A stretch of DNA of 7,721 nt from an uncultured Collinsella sp. (GCA_900547345.1 URGG01000091.1:1-7721); one strand, 5' to 3'. Shown: positions 1 to 4,856, numbered from the stretch's first letter. Notes: a model not told the origin generated them from the sequence alone. Numbers and translations: made by a program.

Positions 1-18
1 TAACATTGACGCCAAAGT

Positions 19-65
19 GCCAAAACCACCACAAAGGTGCCTGTCCCCTTTGTGGTGGTTTTGGC
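19..65. repeat. Perfect 19-bp hairpin, REP-like intergenic palindrome
   Basis: Arms 19-37 and 47-65 are exact reverse complements (GCCAAAACCACCACAAAGG and its complement) around a 9-base loop, TGCCTGTCC. Neither strand has a T-run directly after the stem, so it is not a standard intrinsic terminator. The GGTGCCTGTCCCC core at the loop is of a type I associate with dispersed palindromic repeats in several bacterial phyla, but that is recollection and not a search result. It lies just downstream of the rplA terminator and could be a REP-type element or a backup 3'-end stabiliser. Confidence 0.6.
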
Positions 66-75
66 CCGAGATAGC

Positions 76-116
76 AAGAAACCCGGTCCTGTACGAGGCA
101 GAACCGGGTTTCTTTA
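76..116 (-). terminator. Rho-independent terminator after rplA
   Basis: Arms 76-87 (AAGAAACCCGGT) and 103-114 are exact complements with a 15-base loop. Read on the minus strand, the GC-rich stem ends in a T-rich arm (GGGTTTCTTGCTAT), giving the usual hairpin and U-rich tail. It begins about 35 bases after the rplA stop codon, so it ends the secE-nusG-rplK-rplA transcript. No rplJ or rplL follows inside the window. Confidence 0.85.
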
Positions 117-150
117 GCAATGCTTGCTGTACTCAGGCAGTAACTAGCAG

Positions 151-858
151 TTACTCAGCCAGGAAGTCACGCTGGACAGCGGGATCGACCTTGACGCCAG
201 GGCCCATGGTGGAAGACACGGAGATGGACTTGACGTACTTGCCCTTAGCAGAAGAGGGCTTGACGCGCAGGATCTCGGTGTACAGGGCAGCGTAGTTCTC
301 GACGAGCTGCAGCTCAGAGAAGGACTTCTTGCCCAGGGGCACGTGGCAGATGCCGTAGCGGTCGGCACGATACTCAACGCGGCCGGCCTTGAGCTCGGAG
401 ACCATCTTGGCGACGTCCATGGTCACGGTGCCGAGCTTAGGGTTCGGCATGAGGCCACGGGGACCAAGGATCTTACCGATGCGGCCAACCTTGGCCATCA
501 TGTTCGGCGTAGCGATAGCGGCGTCGAAGTTGATCTCGCCCTTCTGAATCTGGGCGACGAGCTCGTCGGAACCGATGATGTCGGCGCCGGCAACCTCGGC
601 CTCGCGGGCCTTCTCGCCCTCGGCGAAGACGGCAACACGAACGGTCTTGCCGGTGCCGTGGGGCAGGGAGATGGAACCACGGATGTTCTGGTCAGCCTTA
701 CGAGTATCGATGCCCAGACGGAAGTGGGCCTCGACGGTCTCGTCGAACTTGGCGGTGTCGAGCTCCTTGATGAGCTTGGCAGCCTGAAGGGGGGTGTAGA
801 GCGTGGCGCGGTCGATCTTCTCGGCAGCGGCGTTATAGCTCTTACCATGCTTAGCCAT
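151..858 (-). CDS. rplA: 50S ribosomal protein L1
   Basis: A 235-residue protein of normal L1 length. L1 forms the mobile stalk on 23S rRNA near the E site and acts as a translational repressor of its own mRNA in other bacteria. The N-terminal segment with KSYNAAAEKID and the TPLQAAKLIKE helix is typical. The central domain holds the family hallmark around residues 119-141 (NMMAKVGRIGKILGPRGLMP, then NPK). The C-terminus returns to domain I, with KGKYVKSISVSSTMGPG. I chose the second of two nearby ATGs: AGGAGG lies 8 bases before it but only 2 bases before the upstream ATG at 862-864. The gene is last in its operon, 117 bases after rplK, with a likely L1-binding fold immediately before its ribosome binding site. 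The identification is secure. Confidence 0.98.
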   Translation of the reverse strand: MAKHGKSYNAAAEKIDRATLYTPLQAAKLIKELDTAKFDETVEAHFRLGIDTRKADQNIRGSISLPHGTGKTVRVAVFAEGEKAREAEVAGADIIGSDELVAQIQKGEINFDAAIATPNMMAKVGRIGKILGPRGLMPNPKLGTVTMDVAKMVSELKAGRVEYRADRYGICHVPLGKKSFSELQLVENYAALYTEILRVKPSSAKGKYVKSISVSSTMGPGVKVDPAVQRDFLAE

Positions 859-866
859 GTGCATTA

Positions 867-872
867 CCTCCT
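867..872 (-). promoter_or_regulatory. rplA ribosome binding site
   Basis: AGGAGG on the minus strand lies 8 bases before the ATG at 858-856. The alternative ATG at 864-862 would leave only 2 bases, so this site decides the start. Its first A is also the last base of the stem of the proposed L1-binding hairpin, so the fold could hide the site. Confidence 0.8.
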
Positions 873-901
873 GTGGTTAAACGGGCGTGAGCCCTCCCAC
901 A
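872..901 (-). promoter_or_regulatory. Putative L1-binding autoregulatory RNA element
   Basis: On the minus strand the RNA can fold as UGUGG, internal loop GA, GGGC, tetraloop UCAC, GCCC, internal loop GUUUAA, CCACA. Two short helices are separated by an asymmetric 2-by-6 internal loop with GA on one side and a purine-ended A-rich strand on the other. This matches the architecture I know for L1 sites in rRNA and in L1-regulated mRNAs such as the Methanococcus L1 leader, with a stem, then GA followed by a G-rich helix, then a GA/AAA-type strand. Its 3' arm abuts the rplA AGGAGG. The fold is seen in the sequence; the L1-binding role is inferred. Confidence 0.6.
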
Positions 902-908
902 TCGTATC

Positions 909-957
909 GTGTGCCCTATTGCACACATTTAACGGGCGCCCCGGTCGGAGCACCCGT
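909..957 (-). other. Two further hairpins in the rplK-rplA gap
   Basis: Arms 932-942 and 947-957 form an 11-bp stem with two G-U pairs and a 4-base loop. Next on the minus strand, arms 921-926 and 909-914 form a perfect 6-bp GUGUGC/GCACAC stem with a 6-base loop. With the L1-type fold, this makes three consecutive stem-loops between rplK and rplA. No long T-run follows the strong stem (only TAAATG), so full termination is unlikely. Processing, mRNA stabilisation or partial attenuation are possible. Confidence 0.5.
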
Positions 958-975
958 CGTTACCATAAGAAATCG

Positions 976-1404
976 CTACTCAGCGATGGTGACACCCATG
1001 GAACGGGCGGTACCGGCGATGATCTTCTTGGCGGCGTCAATGTCGTTGGCATTGAGGTCCGGCATCTTGATCTCGGCGATCTTGGTGAGCTGCTCCTGGG
1101 AGAGCTGACCAACCTTGTCGGCCTGGGGCTTAGCGGAACCAGACTTGAGGTTCAGCTCCTTCTTGATGAGGTGAGCCGCCGGCGGGGTCTTGGTGATGAA
1201 GGAGAAGGACTTATCCTCGTAGACAGAGATCTCAACGGGGATAATGTCGCCCTTCTTGTCCTGCGTCTCGGCGTTAAAGGCCTGGCAGAACTGCATGATG
1301 TTCACGCCAGCAGCGCCCAGGGCGGGGCCGACGGGAGGAGCGGGGTTAGCTGCACCAGCAGGAATCTGGAGCTTAATGACGTTGGCAACCTTCTTCTCAG
1401 CCAT
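976..1404 (-). CDS. rplK: 50S ribosomal protein L11
   Basis: A 142-residue protein, the expected L11 length. L11 sits at the base of the L7/L12 stalk on the GTPase-associated region of 23S rRNA and is needed for factor-dependent GTP hydrolysis and RelA activation. The N-terminal domain carries KLQIPAGAANPAPPVGPALG (residues 11-30), with the proline-rich segment linked to thiostrepton sensitivity. The C-terminal rRNA-binding domain includes KTPPAAHLIKKEL and KMPDLNANDIDAAKKIIAGT. The start is the second ATG of an ATG-ACC-ATG pair: AAAGGA is 6 bases from it but directly abuts the first. It lies 120 bases after nusG and 117 before rplA, in the classic nusG-rplK-rplA order. Confidence 0.98.
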   Translation of the reverse strand: MAEKKVANVIKLQIPAGAANPAPPVGPALGAAGVNIMQFCQAFNAETQDKKGDIIPVEISVYEDKSFSFITKTPPAAHLIKKELNLKSGSAKPQADKVGQLSQEQLTKIAEIKMPDLNANDIDAAKKIIAGTARSMGVTIAE

Positions 1405-1410
1405 GGTCAT

Positions 1411-1416
1411 TCCTTT
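1411..1416 (-). promoter_or_regulatory. rplK ribosome binding site
   Basis: AAAGGA on the minus strand directly abuts the ATG at 1410-1408 and is 6 bases before the ATG at 1404-1402. The second spacing is workable and the first is not, so L11 most likely starts MAEKK rather than MTMAEKK. The rest of the 120-base nusG-rplK gap shows no convincing promoter or L1-like fold. Confidence 0.65.
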
Positions 1417-1524
1417 CGAATCACGAGTGTGAAGTACTTGCTATATCGTAAGCACGCACGTGTTAGAAGCACTCCTGAGATGAGCAGTCACAGAAGAAGC
1501 ACGCTCGCGCGAACGGACGAAAAC

Positions 1525-2061
1525 TTAAGCGATGACAGCGACCTGGTTAAAGTCGAGCTCGACCGGCGTCTCGCGGCCAAAGATCATCAGCGTGACCTTG
1601 AGCTTGCCAGCCTCGGTGTTAACCTCGGAGACCTTGCCATCAAAGTCGGTAAGCGGGCCATCGGTGACGCGGACGGACGTACCGACCTCAATATCAACCG
1701 AGGTGCGCTTGGGCGAATCGCCCTTACCGGGACGACGAGTCATCTTATTGTACTCATCGCGGGAAAGCGGTGCGGGCTTACCGTTGCCGCCCAGGAAACC
1801 GGTGACGCCGGGCGTGTTGCGAACACACGTCCAAGCATCGTCATCCATCTCCATGCGGACCAGGACATAACCCGGGAAAATCTTGGAATCCTTGGTCTCG
1901 CGCTTGCCACCCTCTTTGATCTCGGTGACGCGCTCCATAGGAATCTCGATATCAAAGATACGGTCCTGCATGCCCATGGTCTCGATACGATGCTCGAGAT
2001 CGGACTTTACGCGGTTCTCGTATCCGGAGTAAGTGTGAACGACGTACCAACGCTTAGACAT
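1525..2061 (-). CDS. nusG: Transcription termination/antitermination factor NusG
   Basis: A 178-residue protein of standard NusG length. NusG binds the RNA polymerase clamp, suppresses or promotes pausing and termination depending on context, and links polymerase to Rho or the ribosome. The N-terminal NGN domain (about residues 4-110) starts KRWYVVHTYSGYENRVKSDL and includes KIFPGYVLVRMEMDDDAW and TPGVTGFLGG. The C-terminal KOW domain (about 122-178) has VRVTDGPLTDFDGKVSEVN and ends with the usual ETPVELDFNQV strand. GAGGGG lies 7 bases before the ATG, inside the end of secE, only 3 bases from the secE stop, so the two genes are probably translationally coupled. No odd insertion such as those in some actinobacterial NusG proteins is seen. 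Confidence 0.98.
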   Translation of the reverse strand: MSKRWYVVHTYSGYENRVKSDLEHRIETMGMQDRIFDIEIPMERVTEIKEGGKRETKDSKIFPGYVLVRMEMDDDAWTCVRNTPGVTGFLGGNGKPAPLSRDEYNKMTRRPGKGDSPKRTSVDIEVGTSVRVTDGPLTDFDGKVSEVNTEAGKLKVTLMIFGRETPVELDFNQVAVIA

Positions 2062-2064
2062 GGT

Positions 2065-2403
2065 TTAGCCCCTCAATCCAGAGAACAGAGCAAGAGCCTC
2101 GCCAAAGCCAGCATCGAGCAGAGCGATGACGACGCCGACGACGATCAGAGAAGCGCAAACGACAACCGAGTAGTTCACGAGCTCCTTCTTATCGGGCCAC
2201 GTGACACGCTTCATCTCGGACTTGACCGAAGCGAAATACTTCTTGGTGCGGGCGAAGAAACCAGGCTTCTCGTTCTTCTTGGACTTCGCAGCCTTCTCGT
2301 TCTTCTTGGCAACGGCCTTCTTGGCCTCAACCTTGGAGTTGGCGGCAGCTTTGTTGGCAGGTGCCGGCTGCTGAGCCTTCTTCTTGTTCTTCTTGTTGGC
2401 CAT
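2065..2403 (-). CDS. secE: Preprotein translocase subunit SecE
   Basis: A 112-residue single-span SecE. SecE clamps SecY in the SecYEG channel of the cell membrane. The conserved amphipathic region is FFARTKKYFASVKSEMKRV followed by TWPDKKEL (residues 49-75), with one membrane segment at about 79-97 (SVVVCASLIVVGVVIALL). Residues 1-48 are a long Lys/Ala-rich, low-complexity, presumably cytoplasmic tail, much longer than in the roughly 60-residue minimal SecE of Bacillus type. GGAGG lies 8 bases before the ATG. nusG follows after 3 bases and tRNA-Trp precedes. The motif, span and place in the secE-nusG pair make the call secure. Confidence 0.96.
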   Translation of the reverse strand: MANKKNKKKAQQPAPANKAAANSKVEAKKAVAKKNEKAAKSKKNEKPGFFARTKKYFASVKSEMKRVTWPDKKELVNYSVVVCASLIVVGVVIALLDAGFGEALALFSGLRG

Positions 2404-2442
2404 TTGGGTTACCTCCGCGCAATGCGCTTATACATGAGTAAA

Positions 2443-2470
2443 CCGTAAGCCCCCAAGTGGGAGCTTACGG
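2443..2470 (-). terminator. Hairpin between tRNA-Trp and secE (weak terminator or processing stem)
   Basis: CCGTAAGC at 2443-2450 pairs with 2463-2470, and four more bases extend the stem to 12 bp with one U-G pair and a 4-base loop. On the minus strand it is followed by TTTACTCATG, a short and interrupted U-tract, so termination would be partial at best. It begins 9 bases after the CCA end of tRNA-Trp. It could trim the tRNA 3' side, protect the secE mRNA 5' end after tRNA excision, or reduce read-through into secE. A TATAAG at about minus-strand 2433-2428 might give secE its own weak promoter, but I do not count it. Confidence 0.5.
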
Positions 2471-2479
2471 AATAATGAC

Positions 2480-2555
2480 TGGCACGCCAGGAAGGACTCG
2501 AACCCTCAACACTCGGTTTTGGAGACCGATGCTCTACCAATTGAACTACTGGCGT
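2480..2555 (-). tRNA. trnW: tRNA-Trp (anticodon CCA)
   Basis: The minus strand gives a 76-base cloverleaf. The acceptor ACGCCAG pairs with CTGGCGT, the D-arm is GTTCAATTGGTAGAGC, the anticodon arm TCGGT-CTCCAAA-ACCGA carries anticodon CCA, and the T-arm includes GGTTCGAGTCC. The discriminator is G and the 3' CCA is encoded. It starts 13 bases after the rpmG stop with no promoter between, so it must be cut from the rpmG-secE transcript. A tRNA-Trp just before secE recurs in several bacterial lineages. Confidence 0.97.
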
Positions 2556-2563
2556 ATGTGACT

Positions 2564-2581
2564 AGAGACTAGCGAGTCTCT
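2564..2581 (-). other. Small hairpin over the rpmG stop codon
   Basis: AGAGACT at 2564-2570 pairs perfectly with 2575-2581 around a 4-base loop. It covers the last rpmG codons and the stop and ends 8 bases before the mature 5' end of tRNA-Trp. After RNase P cleavage this stem would form the 3' end of the rpmG mRNA. That role is inferred. Confidence 0.4.
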
Positions 2582-2718
2582 TTGTGCAGCGTGTGGTGAC
2601 GGCACCAGGGGCAATACTTCTTGATCTCCATACGATCAGGCATGGTCGACTTGTTCTTGGTGGTCGTATAGTTGCGGCGCTTGCACTCAGTGCACGCAAG
2701 AGTAACTAGAGTACGCAT
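2569..2718 (-). CDS. rpmG: 50S ribosomal protein L33
   Basis: A 49-residue protein reading MRTLVTLACTECKRRNYTTT and onward to CPWCRHHTLHKETR. Cysteines 9, 12, 36 and 39 form two CxxC pairs, so this is the zinc-binding (C+) type of L33. L33 is a small protein of the large subunit near the E site. The length and the C-terminal HTLHKETR are typical. GAAAGG lies 10 bases before the ATG and a weaker AGGA is closer. It is the first gene after the promoter at 2764-2793 and is followed after 13 bases by tRNA-Trp, then secE and nusG, a recurrent bacterial arrangement. Confidence 0.97.
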   Translation of the reverse strand: MRTLVTLACTECKRRNYTTTKNKSTMPDRMEIKKYCPWCRHHTLHKETR

Positions 2719-2763
2719 GTATCCTGAACCTTTCATTTCCGCCCCGTACGGGCACGAGTTGAT

Positions 2764-2803
2764 ACTTTATCAGCTCTACGTAAGTGCTGTCAACGAAAAC
2801 CTC
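2764..2803 (-). promoter_or_regulatory. Promoter of the rpmG-trnW-secE-nusG-rplK-rplA unit
   Basis: On the minus strand a perfect -35 TTGACA (2793-2788) is separated by 18 bases from TAAAGT (2769-2764), a 4-of-6 match to the -10. Transcription would start near 2757, about 40 bases before rpmG. The -35 lies in an 18-base box (2786-2803, GAGGTTTTCGTTGACAGC on the minus strand) that recurs identically at the tRNA-tuf promoter. The stretch from here back to the tuf terminator (2804-2934) shows no gene and no other clear signal. Confidence 0.75.
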
Positions 2804-2934
2804 GAATCAATTGGTTCTCGGTGAACCCATTCATATTTGGAACACATCAATGGAGCCAACGAGATCTAATCGACGGTGCACCCAGGACCATTATCGATCC
2901 TCTCGACACCAGCAACGGCTCAATATCCATTGCA

Positions 2935-2970
2935 GAAAAGAACCCGGCACCCATATAAGTGCCGGGTTCT
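2935..2970 (-). terminator. Rho-independent terminator after tuf
   Basis: A perfect 12-bp stem, AGAACCCGGCAC at 2939-2950 against 2959-2970, with an 8-base loop. On the minus strand it runs straight into TTCTTTTCTG. It lies 27 bases after the tuf stop. Because a strong promoter follows it, tuf and the rpmG operon are probably separate main transcripts. Confidence 0.9.
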
Positions 2971-2997
2971 CTAAGTCAGCTATATCAAAGAGCTAAT

Positions 2998-4188
2998 TTA
3001 CTCAATGATCGTGGAGACGATGCCCGAACCGACGGTGTGGCCACCCTCGCGGATAGCGAAGCGCAGGCCCTCCTCCATGGCGATCGGGTGGATGAGGTCG
3101 CCCTCGATGGTGATGTGGTCACCAGGCATAGCCATCTCGGTGCCCTCGGGGAGCTTGACCGTACCGGTAACGTCGGTGGTACGGAAGTAGAACTGAGGAC
3201 GATAACCATCGAAGAACGGGGTGTGACGGCCGCCCTCCTCCTTGGTCAGAACGTAGATCTCGCCGGTGAACTTGGTGTGCGGGGTAACCGAACCGGGCTT
3301 GCAGAGAACCTGGCCGCGCTCGATGTCCTCGCGCTTGATGCCGCGGAGCAGCAGACCGACGTTGTCGCCAGCCTCGCAGAAGTCCATGGACTTACGGAAC
3401 ATCTCGATACCGGTAACGACGGTGTTCTGGGTATCCTTGATGCCGACGATCTCGACGGGCTCGTTGAGCTTGAGCTCACCGCGCTCGACACGGCCGGTAG
3501 CAACGGTACCACGGCCGGAGATGGTCATAACGTCCTCAACGGCCATCAGGAACGGGAGGTCGTTGTTACGAGCAGGCGTCGGGATGTACTCGTCGACGGC
3601 CTTCATGAGCTCACGGATAGCGTCCATCCACTTGGCGTCGCCCTCGAGAGCGCCCAGAGCGGAACCACGGATGACGGGGATGTCGTCGCCGGGGAAATCG
3701 TACTCGGAGAGGAGCTCACGGGTCTCCATCTCGACGAGGTCGATGAGCTCGTCATCGTCAACCATGTCGCACTTGTTCAGGAAGACGACGATGTAGGGAA
3801 CGCCGACCTGACGGGCGAGCAGGATGTGCTCGCGAGTCTGAGCCATGGGGCCGTCGGTAGCGGCGATGACCAGGATGGCGCCGTCCATCTGAGCAGCACC
3901 GGAGATCATGTTCTTGACGTAGTCAGCGTGGCCCGGGCAGTCAACGTGAGCGTAGTGACGGGCAGCAGTCTCGTACTCGACGTGGGAGACGGAGATCGTA
4001 ATGCCGCGCTCGCGCTCCTCGGGAGCCTTGTCGATGTTCTCGAACGCAGTGAAGTCAGCCTTGCAGCCCTCGGTCTCGGAGAGAACCTTGGTGATGGCAG
4101 CGGTCAGCGTGGTCTTGCCGTGGTCGACGTGACCAATGGTGCCGATGTTAACATGCGGCTTAGTGCGCTCAAACTTCTCTTTGGCCAT
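2998..4188 (-). CDS. tuf: Elongation factor Tu
   Basis: A 396-residue protein of standard EF-Tu length. It delivers aminoacyl-tRNA to the ribosomal A site as a GTP complex. The GTPase domain shows G1 GHVDHGKT (19-26), G2 RGITI (61-65), G3 DCPGH (83-87), G4 NKCD (138-141) and G5 SAL (176-178). Domain 2 carries the RGTVATGRVERG barrel motif. Domain 3 has GGRHTPFFDGYRPQFYFRTT and ends with GSGIVSTIIE. The frame is open 69 bases further upstream, but MAKEKFERTKPHVNIGTIGH is the family start and GGAGG lies 5 bases before this ATG. It sits downstream of three tRNA genes and most likely shares their promoter, possibly with a local one in its leader. Confidence 0.99.
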   Translation of the reverse strand: MAKEKFERTKPHVNIGTIGHVDHGKTTLTAAITKVLSETEGCKADFTAFENIDKAPEERERGITISVSHVEYETAARHYAHVDCPGHADYVKNMISGAAQMDGAILVIAATDGPMAQTREHILLARQVGVPYIVVFLNKCDMVDDDELIDLVEMETRELLSEYDFPGDDIPVIRGSALGALEGDAKWMDAIRELMKAVDEYIPTPARNNDLPFLMAVEDVMTISGRGTVATGRVERGELKLNEPVEIVGIKDTQNTVVTGIEMFRKSMDFCEAGDNVGLLLRGIKREDIERGQVLCKPGSVTPHTKFTGEIYVLTKEEGGRHTPFFDGYRPQFYFRTTDVTGTVKLPEGTEMAMPGDHITIEGDLIHPIAMEEGLRFAIREGGHTVGSGIVSTIIE

Positions 4189-4231
4189 AAAGCCCTCCTC
4201 TAAACAGGTCGTCCCCGGACGGGACTTTGCC

Positions 4232-4240
4232 TTTATACCA
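4232..4240 (-). promoter_or_regulatory. Possible extended -10 promoter in the tuf leader
   Basis: TGGTATAAA on the minus strand fits an extended -10 (TGn plus TATAAA, 5 of 6 to consensus). No acceptable -35 lies 16-18 bases upstream. It would start transcription about 37 bases before the tuf ATG. It could let tuf be made independently of the tRNA precursor, but on one motif alone the call is weak. Confidence 0.3.
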
Positions 4241-4242
4241 TA

Positions 4243-4273
4243 GTGGCTTCTCAACATACTATTGAGAAGCCAC
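4243..4273. other. Perfect 12-bp hairpin between tRNA-Met and tuf
   Basis: GTGGCTTCTCAA at 4243-4254 and its exact complement at 4262-4273 surround a 7-base loop. No U-run follows on the minus strand, so it should not stop transcription efficiently. It lies 11 bases beyond the CCA end of tRNA-Met. It may fix the 3' processing point of the tRNA array or shield the 5' end of the freed tuf mRNA. Confidence 0.6.
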
Positions 4274-4284
4274 CGTGTTACCTA

Positions 4285-4361
4285 TGGTAGCGGTGACTGG
4301 ATTCGAACCAGTGACGCCACGGGTATGAACCGTGTGCTCTAACCAACTGAGCTACACCGCC
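4285..4361 (-). tRNA. trnM: tRNA-Met (anticodon CAT, elongator type)
   Basis: A 77-base cloverleaf on the minus strand. Acceptor GGCGGTG pairs with CACCGCT, anticodon arm CACGG-TTCATAC-CCGTG, T-arm CTGGTTCGAATCCAG, and an encoded CCA. The acceptor starts with a G-U pair and the anticodon stem lacks the three consecutive G-C pairs of initiator tRNA, so I read it as elongator Met. A lysidine-modified Ile(CAU) tRNA is less likely from overall resemblance. It is 3 bases after tRNA-Thr and 96 before tuf. Confidence 0.93.
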
Positions 4362-4364
4362 GGA

Positions 4365-4440
4365 TGGAGCCTGCAACCAGACTTGAACTGGTGACCTCTT
4401 CGTTACCAACGAAGTGCTCTACCGACTGAGCTATACAGGC
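4365..4440 (-). tRNA. trnT: tRNA-Thr (anticodon GGT)
   Basis: A 76-base cloverleaf on the minus strand. Acceptor GCCTGTA pairs with TGCAGGC (one G-U), D-arm AGCTCAGTCGGTAGAGC, anticodon arm CTTCG-TTGGTAA-CGAAG with anticodon GGT, T-arm CCAGTTCAAGTCTGG, discriminator T and encoded CCA. It reads ACC and ACU codons. It is the middle gene of the Tyr-Thr-Met array, 10 bases after tRNA-Tyr and 3 bases before tRNA-Met. Confidence 0.96.
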
Positions 4441-4450
4441 ACTTGACGGG

Positions 4451-4532
4451 TGGGAGCTATAGGATTCGAACCTATGTAGGCAGAGCCAACGGGTTTACAG
4501 CCCGTCCCCATTAACCACTCGGGCAAACTCCC
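4451..4532 (-). tRNA. trnY: tRNA-Tyr (anticodon GTA)
   Basis: An 82-base class II tRNA on the minus strand. Acceptor GGGAGTT pairs with AGCTCCC, anticodon arm ACGGG-CTGTAAA-CCCGT with anticodon GTA, a long variable arm containing a GGC/GCC stem, and T-arm ATAGGTTCGAATCCTAT. Unlike the other four tRNAs here, the bases after discriminator A are CCC, so the final A of CCA is not encoded and must be added or repaired by CCA-adding enzyme. It is the first gene after the promoter at 4595-4624. Confidence 0.96.
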
Positions 4533-4594
4533 AATCGTTCAAGTATCCGCAGGTCCTTTGGTCTTTTGGACCGCCGCCCCCGCGAACGAAAAAG

Positions 4595-4634
4595 ATAATA
4601 CGATGCAACCTTGGGAGCTGTCAACGAAAACCTC
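4595..4634 (-). promoter_or_regulatory. Promoter of the trnY-trnT-trnM-tuf unit
   Basis: On the minus strand a perfect -35 TTGACA (4624-4619) and an 18-base spacer lead to -10 TATTAT (4600-4595), a 5-of-6 match. Transcription would start near 4588, about 55 bases before tRNA-Tyr. The -35 lies in the same 18-base box (4617-4634) as the rpmG promoter, and a plus-strand GGTTC at 4644-4648 stands at the same 9-base distance from the box as the GGTTC at 2813-2817. Confidence 0.82.
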
Positions 4635-4660
4635 TAGATACACGGTTCCGGGCGTATCTA
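4635..4660. promoter_or_regulatory. Inverted repeat next to the tRNA-tuf promoter
   Basis: TAGATAC at 4635-4641 and GTATCTA at 4654-4660 are exact complements around 12 bases. The repeat abuts the upstream edge of the shared promoter box, near -50 to -75 relative to the likely start, a plausible activator or repressor site. An overlapping CACGG/CCGTG pair (4641-4645, 4666-4670) is also present. The regulatory role is speculative. Confidence 0.3.
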
Positions 4661-4856
4661 TATAGCCGTGACCTGCGGTTTTATTGAGTTTAGATATGAA
4701 GGACAGTGGTTTTGGATACTGAGGTGACGTTTCCCGAGGTAACACTTTGGTGTAGTAGAGTACACCTTCAGGATCGAACTTCGATAACGGCTTATTTGCA
4801 CTTATATATAGGTCGAGATCGGGGCTGCCCAGACAGAAGATTGCTCTTCCCAGGCA
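4661..4856. other. Gene-free spacer, little recognisable content
   Basis: No reading frame here has a credible start, ribosome binding site or protein-like composition. I see only small features: a 6-bp hairpin at 4749-4766 (GGTGTA/TACACC), a 13-base odd palindrome at 4773-4785, and a GGTCGAGAT at 4811-4819 that looks like a decayed end of the 15-base repeat found further right. It is AT-richer than the flanking genes. Confidence 0.5.

Noticed and set aside
862..864. Upstream ATG of rplA (MHMAKHGK start)
   Set aside because: The AGGAGG would be only 2 bases away, against 8 for the next ATG, which also gives the family's usual MAK start.
1405..1524. Separate promoter or L1-type leader before rplK
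   Set aside because: The best -10-like TATAGC has only a 3-of-6 -35 partner, and no stem with an asymmetric GA loop is visible.
343..2448. 701-codon plus-strand open frame
   Set aside because: It is exactly antisense to rplA, rplK, nusG and secE, its protein is an Asp/Gly/Leu-rich mirror of codon bias, and it lacks a ribosome binding site. The minus-strand genes are certain.
2959..4203. 414-codon plus-strand open frame
   Set aside because: It is the mirror of tuf. Repetitive Asp/Val/Leu composition is typical of the antisense of a highly biased gene.
4539..4745. 68-codon minus-strand open frame
   Set aside because: It overlaps the tRNA-Tyr promoter and leader, has no ribosome binding site and no recognisable protein character.
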